The notes under the pieces: generated by a model
Databases searched by the model: none
The model's input: only the letters and a program-made list of their open reading frames with translations
What the model was told of the DNA's origin: nothing
Source of the DNA: Hankyongella ginsenosidimutans
Lineage (GTDB): Bacteria; Pseudomonadota; Alphaproteobacteria; Sphingomonadales; Sphingomonadaceae
Direction: 5' to 3'
Assembly: GCF_005144965.1 (NCBI RefSeq)
Contig: NZ_CP039704.1
Span: forward strand, 2,526,001 to 2,590,000
Length of the DNA: 64,000 bases
Position numbers and translations under genes: made by a program
Shown: piece after piece, positions 21,216-33,057 of the stretch
Layout of the letters: the number at the start of each line of letters is the position of its first letter
Position numbering within the stretch: position 1 is the first letter of the stretch

Positions 21216-21907
21216 GCCGCCAGCTCCGTTTCGACGAATTTGCCCTTGTCGAGATGCAGGATGCGCTTGGCATAGGCCGCCGCCGCCGGATCGTGGGTCA
21301 CCATCACGATGGTCTTGCCCATCTCCTGGTTGAGGAGTTGCAGCATCTTCAGGATTTCATCCGCGGTGGCGCGGTCGAGGTCGCCGGTCGGCTCGTCCGC
21401 CAGCAGCAGTTGCGGATCGGAGACGATGGCGCGGGCGATCGCGACGCGCTGCTGCTGACCGCCGGAGAGTTCCTTCGGCTTGTGCTTGGCCCGGTCGCCC
21501 AGTTGCACGATATTCAGTGCGGTCTGGACATTCTCGCGGCGCTTGGCGGCCGACAGGCTGGTCAGCATCAGCGGCAGCTCGACGTTCTGCGCGGCGCTGA
21601 GCGTCGGCATCAGGTTATAGAACTGGAAGATGAAACCGACATGGCGGGCGCGCCAGGCGGCGAGTGCGCTTTCGTTGAACCTGGCGATGTTCTGGTCCTG
21701 GAAGAACAGATCGCCCGACGACGGCTGGTCGATGCCGCCGAGCATGTTGAGCAAGGTCGTCTTGCCAGAGCCGGATGGGCCCATGATGGCGATGAAATCC
21801 CCGGCCGGGATTTCCATCGAGAGATGCTGGAAAATTCCGATCGTGTCCTTACCCTTGGAGAAGGATTTCGAGACATCGGTCAGGCGGATCAACGGGGCGT
21901 GCGCCAT
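21212..21907 (-). CDS. ABC transporter ATP-binding protein, LolD/MacB type
   Basis: This is an intact 231-residue ATPase. Walker [10 protein letters not shown] lies near residue 40, the signature [14 protein letters not shown] near 143, Walker [13 protein letters not shown] near 165, and the switch histidine in VTHD. The sequence style ([23 protein letters not shown]) is that of the LolD/FtsE/MacB branch that works with FtsX-like permeases. It is coupled to the permease by a 4-bp overlap and lies 12 bp after the adaptor gene. Confidence 0.95.
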   Translation of the reverse strand: MAHAPLIRLTDVSKSFSKGKDTIGIFQHLSMEIPAGDFIAIMGPSGSGKTTLLNMLGGIDQPSSGDLFFQDQNIARFNESALAAWRARHVGFIFQFYNLMPTLSAAQNVELPLMLTSLSAAKRRENVQTALNIVQLGDRAKHKPKELSGGQQQRVAIARAIVSDPQLLLADEPTGDLDRATADEILKMLQLLNQEMGKTIVMVTHDPAAAAYAKRILHLDKGKFVETELAA

Positions 21908-21919
21908 AAATTCTCCAGG

Positions 21920-22942
21920 TCAGCTCTTGTCTTCGAGGAAGGTCACCTTCACCGCCATCTCCGGCAGGATGCGCGGATCGCGCTGGTCGATGGCGACGCG
22001 CACCCGCACAGTCGCCTTGTCGCGATTGGCAGTCGGTACGGTCGCGATCACGCTCGCGGGGATGACGAAATCCGGGTAGGCGTCCAGCACGGCATCGACC
22101 TTCTGGCCCTGGCGGACGCGGGCGATGAACGCCTCGCTCACATCCACCTCGATCTCCAGGCTGCCCATGTCGACGATGGTGCAGATGCCGGTGCGGGTGA
22201 AGCCGCCGCCGGCCGACACGGGAGAGATGATCTCGCCGGGCTGCGCATTCTTCTCGGTGACCACGCCATCGAACGGTGCGCGGATCGTGTGCAGGTCGAG
22301 CGTGACGCGCGCGGACTGCACGGCCGCCTGCGCCGCCGCCAGGTTGGCCTGCGCCTGGCTGAGCTGGGCGCGCAGGCTGGCGACATTGGCTTCGTTGCGC
22401 GTCAGGTCCGCGGTGCTGGCGAACTGGCTTTGCGCCAGCGACTTGGTGCGCTTGAGAATCCGCTCGGCATCTGCAAGCGTTGGCGTCAGGCTGGCGACGG
22501 CGGCCTTGGCGGAACTCAACTGCGCCTCGGCGCTGCTGAGGCTTGCCTGCGCGGCGTCATCGTTCAGGCGGGCCAGCACCTCGCCCTTGCGAACCCGCTG
22601 CCCTTCCTCGACGCCAACAAAGACGACCTGCCCGGTGGTGCGCGCCGCGACCGTCGCGGACCGCCGCGCGACCACGAAGCCGGACGCCACGAGGCCACCG
22701 CTGCGCGCGGGCGCTGCGGCGCTCGCCTGCGCGGCATCGTCCGCGACAGCCGCTGAGGGTGCGGGAGTGGCGGGCACCGGCTTCAGGAACCACACGGCGG
22801 CACCCGCCGCAACGCCGGCGAGCAGCACGGCCGCGGCAACGCCGGCGACCGGCACGCCAGTCTGCGCAGGGGCAGCCGCCTCCGCGCTACGGTCGATCGC
22901 AAGGCCGCGCAGTAGCGCGCGCGTATCCTGTTGGTCGTTCAC
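21920..22942 (-). CDS. Periplasmic adaptor (membrane fusion) protein, HlyD/MacA family
   Basis: This intact 340-residue protein has a membrane anchor at about residues 28-52, a lipoyl-like half with GQVVFVGVEEGQRVRKGEVLA, a long alpha-hairpin rich in Ala/Gln (SLSSAEAQLSSAKAAVASL and AQLSQAQANLAAAQAAV), the second lipoyl half IRAPFDGVVTEKNAQPGE, and a beta-barrel domain. It is the first gene of the minus-strand exporter unit. Adaptors of this group link an inner-membrane ABC permease to an outer-membrane channel. Confidence 0.93.
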   Translation of the reverse strand: MNDQQDTRALLRGLAIDRSAEAAAPAQTGVPVAGVAAAVLLAGVAAGAAVWFLKPVPATPAPSAAVADDAAQASAAAPARSGGLVASGFVVARRSATVAARTTGQVVFVGVEEGQRVRKGEVLARLNDDAAQASLSSAEAQLSSAKAAVASLTPTLADAERILKRTKSLAQSQFASTADLTRNEANVASLRAQLSQAQANLAAAQAAVQSARVTLDLHTIRAPFDGVVTEKNAQPGEIISPVSAGGGFTRTGICTIVDMGSLEIEVDVSEAFIARVRQGQKVDAVLDAYPDFVIPASVIATVPTANRDKATVRVRVAIDQRDPRILPEMAVKVTFLEDKS

Positions 22943-23046
22943 GTCGATTGTCTCCTCCGGCCGTTTTACCTTGGCGGCACACTGTGTCCAGTCGTTTCAC
23001 GGTGCGTCTCGCCCGCAGGACGGTACGGGTTGGCGGGCCGTGTAGA

Positions 23047-23976
23047 TCAGCGCGCCGCCGCTGCCCGGCGCAGACGGTCGTTGATGGCGATGCCGAGCCC
23101 GGTATTCGGAATCGGCGCGACCGCGATGACCGGGCGGTCGCTGGCCTGTGCCCGGTGGAGGGCCTCGAACAGGCGGCTTGCGGCCTCGACCAGATCGCCG
23201 CGCTCGGACAGCGAAATCTCGCCGGGCCAGGCCCCGAAACCGATCCAGAAGGCGTCCGGCTCCGGCTGTGTGACGTTCAGGCGCACCGGCTGGCGCGGCG
23301 CGTAGTGGCTGGCGAGCTGACCGGGGCCGTGACGCCTTCGTCCTGCGCCGCCACCACCGGCACCCCGGATACGGTCGTCAGCGCTTCGGGGCAATGGGGC
23401 CAGGCCGCAGCAGCACCAGCCGGGCCGGCTCGACACGCACGATGGTCGATTCCAGGCCGCGGCTTGTCGGCCCTGCATCCAGCACCAGGTCGACCCGGTC
23501 GCCGAGCGAGGCGATGACGTGCGCCGCAGTGGTCGGGCTGAGCGTGCCGGAGGCGTTGGCGCTTGGCGCGACAAGGAGGCCGCCGCAAGCCTCCAGCACG
23601 GCCTGCGCGACCGGGTGCGCGGGGCAGCGCAGGGCCAGGGTGCCAAGCCCGCGCGCGCCAGCGGCGAGACCGGCGACGGCTCGCGTGCGGGCAGGACAAG
23701 CGTCAGCGGCCCAGGCCAGAAGGCGTGGGCGAGCGCCTGCGCGGTCGGGCCGGCTTCGGCCAGCGCCTCCAGTTGGTCCGGGCGCGCGAGATGGCAGATC
23801 AGCGGATTGAACTGCGGCCGGCCTTTGGCGGCATAGATGCGGGCGACCGCTTGCGCGTTTCCAGCGTCGGCCGCCAGGCCATAGACGGTTTCCGTCGGCA
23901 GCGCGACCAGACCGCCCGTGCGCAGGCAGGCGGCGGCGAGCGCAATGCCCTGCGCGTCGGCGGACAGCAGGGTCAT
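23047..23976 (-). CDS. tsaC: L-threonylcarbamoyladenylate synthase, Sua5/YrdC type (two frameshifts)
   Basis: The start at 23976 opens a YrdC domain with GGLVALPTETVYGLAADA, IYAAKGRPQFNPL and FWPGPLTLVL. In a second frame come SANASGTLSPTTA and ESTIVRVEPARL, then in a third frame the Sua5-type C-terminal domain with LASHYAPRQPVRL. Breaks are near 23640 and 23385. The long form with the extra domain is Sua5 rather than minimal TsaC. The enzyme makes threonylcarbamoyl-AMP for the t6A modification of ANN-decoding tRNAs. The start overlaps the lipoprotein stop. Confidence 0.92.
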   Translation of the reverse strand: MTLLSADAQGIALAAACLRTGGLVALPTETVYGLAADAGNAQAVARIYAAKGRPQFNPLICHLARPDQLEALAEAGPTAQALAHAFWPGPLTLVLPAREPSPVSPLARAGLAPWPCAAPRTRSRRPCWRLAAASLSRQAPTPPARSARPLRRTSSPRSATGSTWCWMQGRQAAAWNRPSCVSSRPGWCCCGLAPLPRSADDRIRGAGGGGAGRRRHGPGQLASHYAPRQPVRLNVTQPEPDAFWIGFGAWPGEISLSERGDLVEAASRLFEALHRAQASDRPVIAVAPIPNTGLGIAINDRLRRAAAAR

Positions 23977-24155
23977 TGCGAGGGCGGCTGGGACTCGGGA
24001 TCGCCGCGCTTGAGGATCAGCGGTTCGCCGTTGACGTCGCGCGGCACGCTACCCGGGGTCTTGGCGACAACGGGGCCGACATAAAGCGGCGAGGGAGCAC
24101 AACCGCAAAGGCTGTACAGCAAGGCGAGACCGACAAGCGCGAACGGGCGCAACAT
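23973..24155 (-). CDS. Small predicted lipoprotein
   Basis: This 60-residue ORF has a hydrophobic leader and a lipobox LCGC with the cysteine at residue 19 (the second C). The mature part is short and proline-rich (SPLYVGPVVAKTPGSVPRD). Its stop overlaps the Sua5 start (ATGA), so it is translationally coupled. No function is recognisable. The lipobox and overlap argue that it is a real gene. Confidence 0.6.
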   Translation of the reverse strand: MLRPFALVGLALLYSLCGCAPSPLYVGPVVAKTPGSVPRDVNGEPLILKRGDPESQPPSQ

Positions 24156-24307
24156 GCTGAAAGCTCCTGATCTTACGCAGCGCCATTAAGGAATTTCGCG
24201 GCGTTTGTACAGCATACGGCGTGCGATTTCGCCCCCACGGGAGCGGTTGCGTGCGCCCAAGCCTGTGCTATAGACGCCCGCTCGTATTGAATTTGACGCA
24301 CATCTCG

Positions 24308-24391
<84 letters not shown>

Positions 24392-24433
24392 AACGGCAAG
24401 ACCTGCCCGCTGCTTGTAACGGAAGACCTGAGA

Positions 24434-25948
24434 ATGCAAATCGACCAAACGCTCAACGACGGCCTGAAGCGGGTGATTACGGTCAAGGTGCCGGCCACCC
24501 GTATCGAGGGCAAGCTGGACGCCCAGATCGCCGATATCGCCAAAAATCCGTATGCCGGGGTTTCGCCCGGGCAAGGCCGCCGCAGATGGTGCGCAAGCTT
24601 CACGGCGACTCCGTGAAGGCGCAGATCGTCGAGGAAGTGGTGCAGGAAAGCAGCCAGGCGGTGTTCGCCGAGACCCAGTTGCGTCCGGCCATGCAGCCCC
24701 AGATCGTGGTGCGCGAGTATGATGCCGGCGGGGACCTGGAATTCACCATGGAATTCGAGGTGCTGCCGGAGATCGCGGTCGGCGAGATCGAGGGCATCGT
24801 CCTCGAGAAGCTGATGGTGGCGCAGGATGAGGGCGCGGTCGAGGAGACGCTGCGTCGCATCGCCGACCAGCAGAAGCGTTTCGAGGCCGCTGAAGGCCGC
24901 GTCGCCGAAGCGGGAGACGCCGTTCTGATCGACTTCGTCGGCAAGATCGATGGCGATGCGTTCGAAGGCGGCACCGGCAAGGACGTGCAGTTGGTGCTTG
25001 GCTCCGGCCAGTTCATCCCCGGCTTCGAGGATCAGTTGATCGGCGTGAAGGCAGGCGACGAGCGGGCGGTCGGCGTCAACTTCCCGGACGACTACCAGGT
25101 TGCGTACCTCAAGGGCCGCCCCGCAGTCTTCGATGTGACGGTCAAGGAAGTGCGCACGGCGGCGGCCGTGGAGCTGGACGACGCGCTGGCCAAGAACCTT
25201 GGCCTGGAGTCGCTGGAACAGTTGAAAGAGTTCATTTCCACCGACCTCGGGCGCCAGCATGAAGCGCTGACCCGCACCTACATGAAGCGAAAGCTGCTCG
25301 ACCACCTGCATGCGACGCACGATTTCCCGGTGCCGGACGCCATGGTGGAGGCGGAATTCGCGCAAATCTGGCAACAGCTCGAACGCGAAACCGTGGATAA
25401 TCCGGAAGAGCGCGCGACCATGGAGAACGAACGCGACGAATACCGTGCGATTGCCGTGCGCCGTGTGCGGCTCGGCCTGCTGCTGTCCCAGATCGGTCAG
25501 GCGAACGGCGTCGATGTGACCCCGCAGGAAATGGCGCAGTTGATCTGGCAGGAAGCCCAGCGCTACCCGGCCAAGCAGCGCCAGCAGGTGGTTGAGTTCT
25601 TCCAGCAGAATGCCGCGGCGTCCGCGCAGTTGCGCGCGCCCCTTTACGAGGAAAAGGTCGTCGACTTCATCCTGGGCAAGGCGAACATCTCCGAGCGCGC
25701 CGTGTCGCTTGAGGCGCTGCAGGCGGCGATCGACTCCGAGGATGCGGCCCCACCGCCGGTCGAGGACGCCAAGCCGGCCCAAGGCCCGCAAGAAGAAGGC
25801 CGAGGCTGCAGCAGATGCGGCGGAGGCCACGGCCGATGAGCCGGCGGCCGCCGCCGCCGCCGCGCCGGCTGCCGATGCCGCAGAGGAGCCGGCCAAGCCG
25901 AAGCGCGCGCGGGCGAAGAAGAAAGACACTGGAAACGACGACGCCTGA
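24434..25948 (+). CDS. tig: Trigger factor (three frameshifts)
   Basis: The ATG at 24434 begins [13 protein letters not shown]. The ribosome-binding signature should read GFRPGKAPPQMV, but two breaks near 24543-24547 and 24580 scramble it. Downstream the PPIase domain is clear ([29 protein letters not shown]), followed by the long helical C-terminal domain ([11 protein letters not shown], then [19 protein letters not shown]). A third break near 25780 leads into an unusually Ala/Pro/Lys-rich tail of about 55 residues ending [10 protein letters not shown]. Trigger factor is a ribosome-bound chaperone and peptidyl-prolyl isomerase. It heads the tig-clpP-clpX-lon-hup block. Confidence 0.95.
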
Positions 25949-25995
25949 CACCCATCTGTCCCTTCAGCGCAAACGCCCCAGAGGATCCAACGCCC

Positions 25996-26621
25996 ATGAT
26001 CGACCGCGTCCACCATATCGTCGACAACCTCGTGCCGATGGTCGTCGAGCAGTCCAGCCGCGGCGAACGCGCGTTCGACATCTACTCGCGCCTGCTGCGT
26101 GAGCGGATCATCTTCGTGACCGGCGGGGTCGAGGACCATATGGCGAGCCTGGTGGTTGCCCAGTTGCTCTATCTCGAGGCGGAAAACCCCAAGAAAGACA
26201 TCTGGATGTACATCAACTCGCCGGGGGCGTCGTCACCTCCGGCCTGTCGATCTACGATACGATGCAGTATATCCGCCCGCGCGTGGCTACGCTGTGCGTG
26301 GGGCAGGCGGCCTCCATGGGCTCGCTGCTGTTGTCGGCAGGCGAGCCGGGCATGCGCTATGCGCTGCCGCACGCGCGCATCATGGTGCACCAGCCCTCGG
26401 GCGGCGCGCAGGGCCAGGCTACCGACATCGAAATTCAGGCGCGTGAAATTCTGCGCGTGCGCGAGAAGCTGAACCAGATTTACGTCAAGCACACCGGTCG
26501 CAGCCTCAAGGAAGTGGAAACCGCGCTGGAGCGCGATCGCTTCATGGACCCGCTCGACGCCAAGGAATGGGGCCTGATCGACGAAGTCTACGCCAAGCGG
26601 CCGGATTCGGCATCGGAATAG
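25996..26621 (+). CDS. clpP: ATP-dependent Clp protease proteolytic subunit (one frameshift)
   Basis: The ATG at 25996 gives [28 protein letters not shown] in the usual ClpP opening. The frame breaks at the G run near 26222-26226, inside the conserved NSPGG. Afterwards the catalytic serine lies in [11 protein letters not shown], the histidine in [12 protein letters not shown], and the aspartate in LERDRFMDP. It forms the tetradecameric peptidase chamber fed by ClpX, encoded next. Joined length is about 208 residues, normal for ClpP1. Confidence 0.96.
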
Positions 26622-26808
26622 CCTGGCCGCACCACAAGCGGTTAAGCTCCCTGTAAGGGTCCGGGGTATAGCGTGGAGATGGCGGTTCGGGACGGACCGC
26701 CGGCAAGTCTGGATGAGCGCGGCTGATGCGTGCGAATTCCGGATTGTGATGTAGTTTGACTCCGGTCTACACTGGCGATGCCTGTAGCGGGCCGATGAAA
26801 GGGCATGC

Positions 26809-28077
<1,269 letters not shown>

Positions 28078-28198
28078 GACGACCGCCGCCGCCACGGCGA
28101 GGGCGACGCTTGATCGCCGCGCCAGGCGGCCCAATATGTCCTATATCGACTGACGGTTGCGCAGCTGCGCGCACGGTCCAAGAAGCTGTGAGATCGCC

Positions 28199-30502
28199 AT
28201 GACCACTGAAACCCTGCCTGTCCTGCCGCTGCGCGACATTGTCGTGTTTCCGCAGATGATCGTGCCGCTGTTCGTCGGGCGGGAGAAATCCGTGCGCGCG
28301 CTGGAGGCGGTGATGCAGGGCGACAAGCGGATATTCCTGCTGTCGCAGCTCAACCCGGCGGAGGACGACCCCGGCGAAAAGGACCTCTACGACATCGGGT
28401 CGATCGCCCATGTGCTGCAACTGCTGCGGCTGCCGGATGGTACGGTCAAGGTGCTGGTCGAAGGCCGACAGCGTGCGCGCGTGCAGCGGTTCCGCGAGGA
28501 TGGCGATCATCTCACGGCCACCATCACGCCGATGGAAGACGTGAACGCGGATACGGACGAGGCGCGCGCGCTCAGCCGGGCGTTCGTCGCCCAGTTCGAG
28601 CAGTATGTCCGCCTGAACAAGAAGGTCGCGCCGGAGGTGACGGTCGCGGTCGGCCAGATCACCGATCTCTCAAGCTGGCGGATACGGTCGCGTCGCACCT
28701 GTCGCTGAAGATTTCCGACAAGCAGCAGATTCTGGCGACCGAGGACGTCGCCAAGCGCCTGGAGCTGGTTTTCGCCTCCATGGAGGGCGAAATCGGCGTG
28801 CTGCAGGTCGAGAAGAAAATCCGCTCGCGCGTGAAGCGCCAGATGGAGAAGACCCAGCGCGAATATTACCTCAACGAACAGTTGAAGGCGATCCAGCGCG
28901 AACTCGGCGAGACCGACGAGGGCCGGGACGAGACCGCCGAGATCGAAGCCCGCATCAAGAAAACCAAGCTCAGCGTGGAAGCCAAGGAAAAGGCGCTCGC
29001 CGAGGTCAAGAAGCTCAAGACCATGAGCCCGATGTCGGCGGAAGCGACCGTGGTGCGCAACTACCTCGACTGGCTGCTGGGCCTGCCCTGGAGCAAGAAA
29101 TCAAAGACCAAGAAGGACATCGCGGCTGCCGAAAAGGTGCTGAACGAGGACCATTATGCCCTCGACAAGGTGAAGGAGCGCATTCTCGAGCATCTGGCGG
29201 TGCAGGTGCGCGCCAAGAAACTGAAAGGCCCGATTCTGTGCCTGGTCGGCCCGCCCGGCGTCGGCAAGACCTCGCTTGGCCGCTCGATTGCCAAGGCCAC
29301 CGGGCGCGAATTCCTGCGCATCAGCCTGGGCGGTGTGCGCGACGAGGCAGAGATCCGCGGCCACCGCCGCACCTACATCGGCTCCATGCCCGGCAAGATC
29401 GTCCAGAGCATGAAAAGGCGGGTACGTCCAATCCGCTGTTCCTGCTCGATGAAATCGACAAGATGGGCCAGGATTTCCGTGGCGATCCGGCCTCGGCCCT
29501 GCTGGAGGTGCTGGACCCCGAACAGAACGCCAAGTTCAGCGACCATTACCTTGAGGTCGACTACGACCTGTCCGACGTCATGTTCGTCACGACGGCGAAT
29601 ACGCTGCGCATGCCGCAGCCGCTGCTTGACCGCATGGAGATCATCCAGCTCTCAGGCTACACCGAAGACGAGAAGGTGGAGATCGCCAAGCAGCATCTGG
29701 TGCCCAAGCAGATCGAAGGGCATGGCCTCAGGGCCGGCGAGTGGTCGGTGACAGACGCGGCACTGCGCGACATCATCCGCTATTACACCCGGGAGGCCGG
29801 GGTGCGCTCACTGGAGCGTGAACTGGCCAAGCTCGCCCGCAAGTCGCTGAAGAAGATTCTCGAGCGTAAGGCGGACAAGATCGAAGTGACGCCGGACAAT
29901 CTCGGTGAGTTTCTGGGCGTGCAGCGCTTCCGCTTCGGCATGTCCGAACACTCGGACCAGATCGGTGCCACCACGGGTCTGGCGTGGACCGAGGTCGGCG
30001 GCGAGCTGCTCACCATCGAGGCGGTCACTGTGCCGGGCAAGGGCAACATCAAGACCACCGGCAAGCTCGGCGATGTGATGCAGGAGTCGATCCAGGCGGC
30101 GCTCAGCTTCGTCAAGTCGCGCGCCTCCGAGTTCGGCATCGACCCCAATGTGTTCGAGAAGAAGGACATTCACGTCCACGTGCCGGAGGGTGCCACCCCA
30201 AGGATGGGCCGTCAGCCGGGATCGCGATGGTGACGTCCATCGTCTCGGTGCTGACCGGCGTGCCGGTGCGCAAGGATGTCGCGATGACCGGCGAGGTCAC
30301 CCTGCGCGGCCGGGTGCTGCCGATCGGCGGGCTGAAGGAGAAGCTGCTCGCGGCGTTGCGCGGCGGTATCGGCACGGTCTTGATCCCCGAAGAGAACGCA
30401 AAGGATCTCAAAGAGATACCAGATAACGTGAAGGAAGGCCTGGAGATTGTGCCGGTCAGCGCCGTCGATCATGTGCTGGCCCAGGCGCTGGCCGGATCCT
30501 GA
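28199..30502 (+). CDS. lon: ATP-dependent Lon protease (three frameshifts)
   Basis: The ATG at 28199 gives [21 protein letters not shown] of the Lon N domain. A coiled-coil region and the AAA module with [11 protein letters not shown] (Walker A), [10 protein letters not shown] and [16 protein letters not shown] follow. The protease domain has the catalytic serine in DGPSAG, scrambled by the last break, and the lysine in LPIGGLKEK. Breaks are near 28675, 29415 and 30199. Joined length is about 768 residues, slightly shorter than the usual 780-810. Lon degrades misfolded proteins and regulators in the cytoplasm. Confidence 0.96.
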
Positions 30503-30618
30503 CGCCGTTGCCGCCGGTGGCGGACGTCGTGGCGGCAGCCGGGATCGCCGAAGGAGCCGGCGCGGGGAACGGTCGCGCACTAAAGCATAACCCATCGCCA
30601 ACCTTGCGAAAAACCGGG

Positions 30619-30642
30619 AAAACCGCCGATTTCGGCGGTTTT
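30619..30642 (+). terminator. Rho-independent terminator after lon
   Basis: An 11-bp perfect stem (AAAACCGCCGA and its complement) with a two-base loop ends in a short T run. It lies 117 bp after the lon stop. Confidence 0.85.
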
Positions 30643-30645
30643 CTC

Positions 30646-30674
30646 TTGACAGGTCGAAAATGCGGGTCTTAGAT
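30646..30674 (+). promoter_or_regulatory. Sigma70-type promoter for hup
   Basis: TTGACA at 30646 and TTAGAT at 30669 are separated by exactly 17 bp, directly after the lon terminator and 59 bp before the hup start. Confidence 0.7.
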
Positions 30675-30732
30675 GCCCGCCAGCGCAGGACGTTGGTGCT
30701 GCGCGCATAACTGCCACTTTGGGGTTCCCAGC

Positions 30733-31005
30733 ATGAATAAACAAGACCTGATCGGCGAAGTCGCTGACGCCGCCGGCCTGAGCAAGACGGACGCCGGCAA
30801 GGCCGTCGACGCAGTGCTCGACGGCATCACGCATGCGCTCAAGAAGGGCGACGAAGTCCGCCTTGTCGGCTTCGGCACGTTCCTCGTGAGCCGTCGCGCC
30901 GCCAGCACCGGCCGCAATCCGCGCACCGGCGAGCCGATCGAAATCAAGGCTTCGGCCCAGCCCAAGTTCAAACCGGGCAAGGGTCTGAAGGACGCGGTCA
31001 ACTAA
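30733..31005 (+). CDS. hup: DNA-binding protein HU
   Basis: This is an intact 90-residue HU protein. It opens MNKQDLIGEVADAAGLSKTDA and shows the conserved VRLVGFGTFLVSRRAA and GRNPRTGEPIEI arm, ending FKPGKGLKDAVN. It has its own promoter and lies behind the lon terminator, as in most proteobacteria (the hupB position). HU bends and compacts DNA. Confidence 0.97.
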   Translation: MNKQDLIGEVADAAGLSKTDAGKAVDAVLDGITHALKKGDEVRLVGFGTFLVSRRAASTGRNPRTGEPIEIKASAQPKFKPGKGLKDAVN

Positions 31006-31126
31006 AGACTGTCGCGCCGGGGTCGCGTCTGCGGCTCCGGCGCGCACGTCGCAGCGGTTACGGCAACCGCTGCAAAGTGCTGGACAAAGCTCAGGCATGC
31101 CAGTAGCAAGCCGACTCCCGGTAGCC

Positions 31127-31201
31127 GGGCGCGTAGCTCAGCGGTAGAGCACTGCCTTCACACGGCAGGGGTCACAGGTTCGAACCCTGTCGCGCCCACC
31201 A
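31127..31201 (+). tRNA. tRNA-Val (CAC anticodon)
   Basis: The acceptor GGGCGCG pairs with CGCGCCC (31191-31197), and ACCA is encoded. The anticodon arm CTGCC-TTCACAC-GGCAG has anticodon CAC. The D and T arms are normal (GGTTCGAACCC). Confidence 0.97.
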
Positions 31202-31237
31202 TCCCAAACCCGCGACATCAAGACCGGTGAGGCACCG

Positions 31238-31609
31238 ATGCATGTGGTGATAGGCCCGGATGCGCCGCAGGCGGCCTTGATAGACTTCGAACATTTTCTT
31301 GCCGTCGATATTCGCGTCGGGACCGTGGTCGCCTGCGATCCGTTTCCGCAGGCGCGCAAGCCCGCCTACAAGCTCACGCTCGATTTCGGGCCGCTGCTCG
31401 GCGTCAGGCGGTCAAGCGCCCAGATTACCGACAATTACGCCCCGGAGGACCTGGTTGGACGGCAGGTCGCAGCGGTCGTCAATTTTCCGCCGCGCCAGAT
31501 CGGGCCGTTCGTCTCCGACGTGCTGACTCTCGGCTTTCCCGATGCGGATGGGCGGATCGTGCTGATCCATCCGGAGCGGCCGGTCCCCGACGGCAGCCGG
31601 CTGAGTTGA
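31238..31609 (+). CDS. csaA: tRNA-binding domain protein, CsaA-like chaperone
   Basis: This is an intact 123-residue protein. It shows the EMAP/tRNA-binding OB fold as in CsaA: FLAVDIRVGTVVACDPFPQARKPAYKL, the SSAQITDNY stretch and VVNFPPRQIGPFVSDVLTLG. CsaA is a dimer with export-related chaperone activity that binds tRNA-like structures. It lies just after tRNA-Val and 1 bp before purU. Confidence 0.92.
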   Translation: MHVVIGPDAPQAALIDFEHFLAVDIRVGTVVACDPFPQARKPAYKLTLDFGPLLGVRRSSAQITDNYAPEDLVGRQVAAVVNFPPRQIGPFVSDVLTLGFPDADGRIVLIHPERPVPDGSRLS

Positions 31610-31610
31610 C

Positions 31611-32463
31611 ATGCGGCGCGATTATATCCTGACGCTCAGCTGCCCGAACCGCATCGGCATCGTGTTCGCGGTTGCCCGGTTTCTCGCCGAAGCTGGCTGG
31701 AACATCGTCGACAGCGCCCAGTTCGACGACCAGGCCAGCGACCGGTTCTTCATGCGCGTGGCGTTTGAGGCCAGCGCGCCGGGCGAGTCTCTGGAGGCTG
31801 CGCCGGCGCTTCCAGGCGGTTGCGGCGGATTTCGCCATGGACTGGCGGATCGAGGATGCGCAGCGGCGCGCCCGGGTCGTCATCCTGGTCTCCCGCTTCG
31901 ACCACTGCCTGCACGATCTCCTGTACCGCCATAGCGTCGACGAACTGCCGATCGATATCCCGGCGGTCGTCTCCAACCACGAACAGGCGCGCCGGCTGGC
32001 CGATCATCATGGCGTCGTGTTCCACCATTGGCCGGTGACGCCGCAGACCAAGGCCGATCAGGAAGAGCGGCTGCTGGGCCTGCTGCATGGCACCCAGGCG
32101 GATGTACTGGTGCTGGCGCGCTACATGCAGGTGCTCTCGGACGATCTGTGCGCCCGGCTGCCGTGCCCGGCGATCAACATCCACCACAGTTTTCTGCCCA
32201 GCTTCAAGGGCGCGCGGCCCTACCATCAGGCGCATGCGCGCGGCGTCAAGCTGATTGGCGCGACCGCGCATTACGTAACCCCTGACCTCGACGAAGGGCC
32301 GATCATCGCGCAGGCGGTGCGCCCGGTCACCACGCGCAGACGCCCGACGCGCTGGTGCGGGTCGGGCGGGATGTCGAGAAGACCGTGCTGGCCGAGGCGC
32401 TGCGCCTGCACATTGAGCAGCGGGTGCTGCGCAACGGCGTGCGCACGGTGGTGTTCGCGTAAA
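31611..32463 (+). CDS. purU: Formyltetrahydrofolate deformylase (two frameshifts)
   Basis: The ATG at 31611 opens an ACT domain, YILTLSCPNRIGIVFAVARFLAEAG. After a break near 31800 the formyltransferase-like domain follows with VVILVSRFDHCLHDLLYR, LARYMQVLSDDLC, NIHHSFLPSFKGARPYHQAH (active-site region) and GATAHYVTPDLDEGPII. A last break near 32335 leads to RVLRNGVRTVVFA. PurU hydrolyses 10-formyl-THF to formate and THF, balancing one-carbon pools. Confidence 0.94.
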
Positions 32464-32685
32464 GCATCTCGCTTTAAATGCGACCCCCAGCCGCGCCCAT
32501 GAACAACCTCGCGCGCTCATCGCAAACAGGTGTGCGTGAGGCTTTACTTTTCAGGATTTTCGCACCGCAGGGCAACCTGCTTTCTCGCCCATGCGCGCAG
32601 AAAATCAGGCGAACCCGCTGTCATTTAAAGGCGCGCATGAGCGCTTGACAGGGGCGGCGAGGTCCGTACACCCGCCACCCAATGC

Positions 32686-32762
32686 GCGGGTGTAGCTCAG
32701 TCGGTTAGAGTGCCGGCCTGTCACGCCGGAGGTCGCGGGTTCGAGCCCCGTCACTCGCGCCA
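32686..32762 (+). tRNA. tRNA-Asp (GUC anticodon)
   Basis: The acceptor GCGGGTG pairs with CACTCGC (32752-32758) with one G-U, followed by G and an encoded CCA. The anticodon arm CCGGC-CTGTCAC-GCCGG has anticodon GTC. Confidence 0.96.
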
Positions 32763-33057
32763 TTTTTTCCTGTCTTTTTGTTTTACGTGGCATCGTCGGC
32801 GCGGTCGGCCCGGGCCTGCTGCCTGGCGAGGCCGTGACTGGCTGATCGCCTATAACTGCGCCAAGCAACTCAAGGCGCTCCAGTTCAGTTCCCCCACGAG
32901 GCCGTCGAGAAATTCTGGTAAGCGAAGCCCGATATCGGGTGCAAAGGACTTCGATTCCACGACACTAGACGAAGGTGAGCTTCACAAGCCTCCCGTGGTC
33001 CGGCATCTCGAAGGCGAAATCCTGAAGCATATCGGGGAGTGGGAAAGCGGGGAGAGC

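Noticed and set aside
32710..33057. Extended N terminus of the CoA-transferase starting inside tRNA-Asp
   Set aside because: The added residues come from tRNA sequence, and the family start fits the ATG at 33058.
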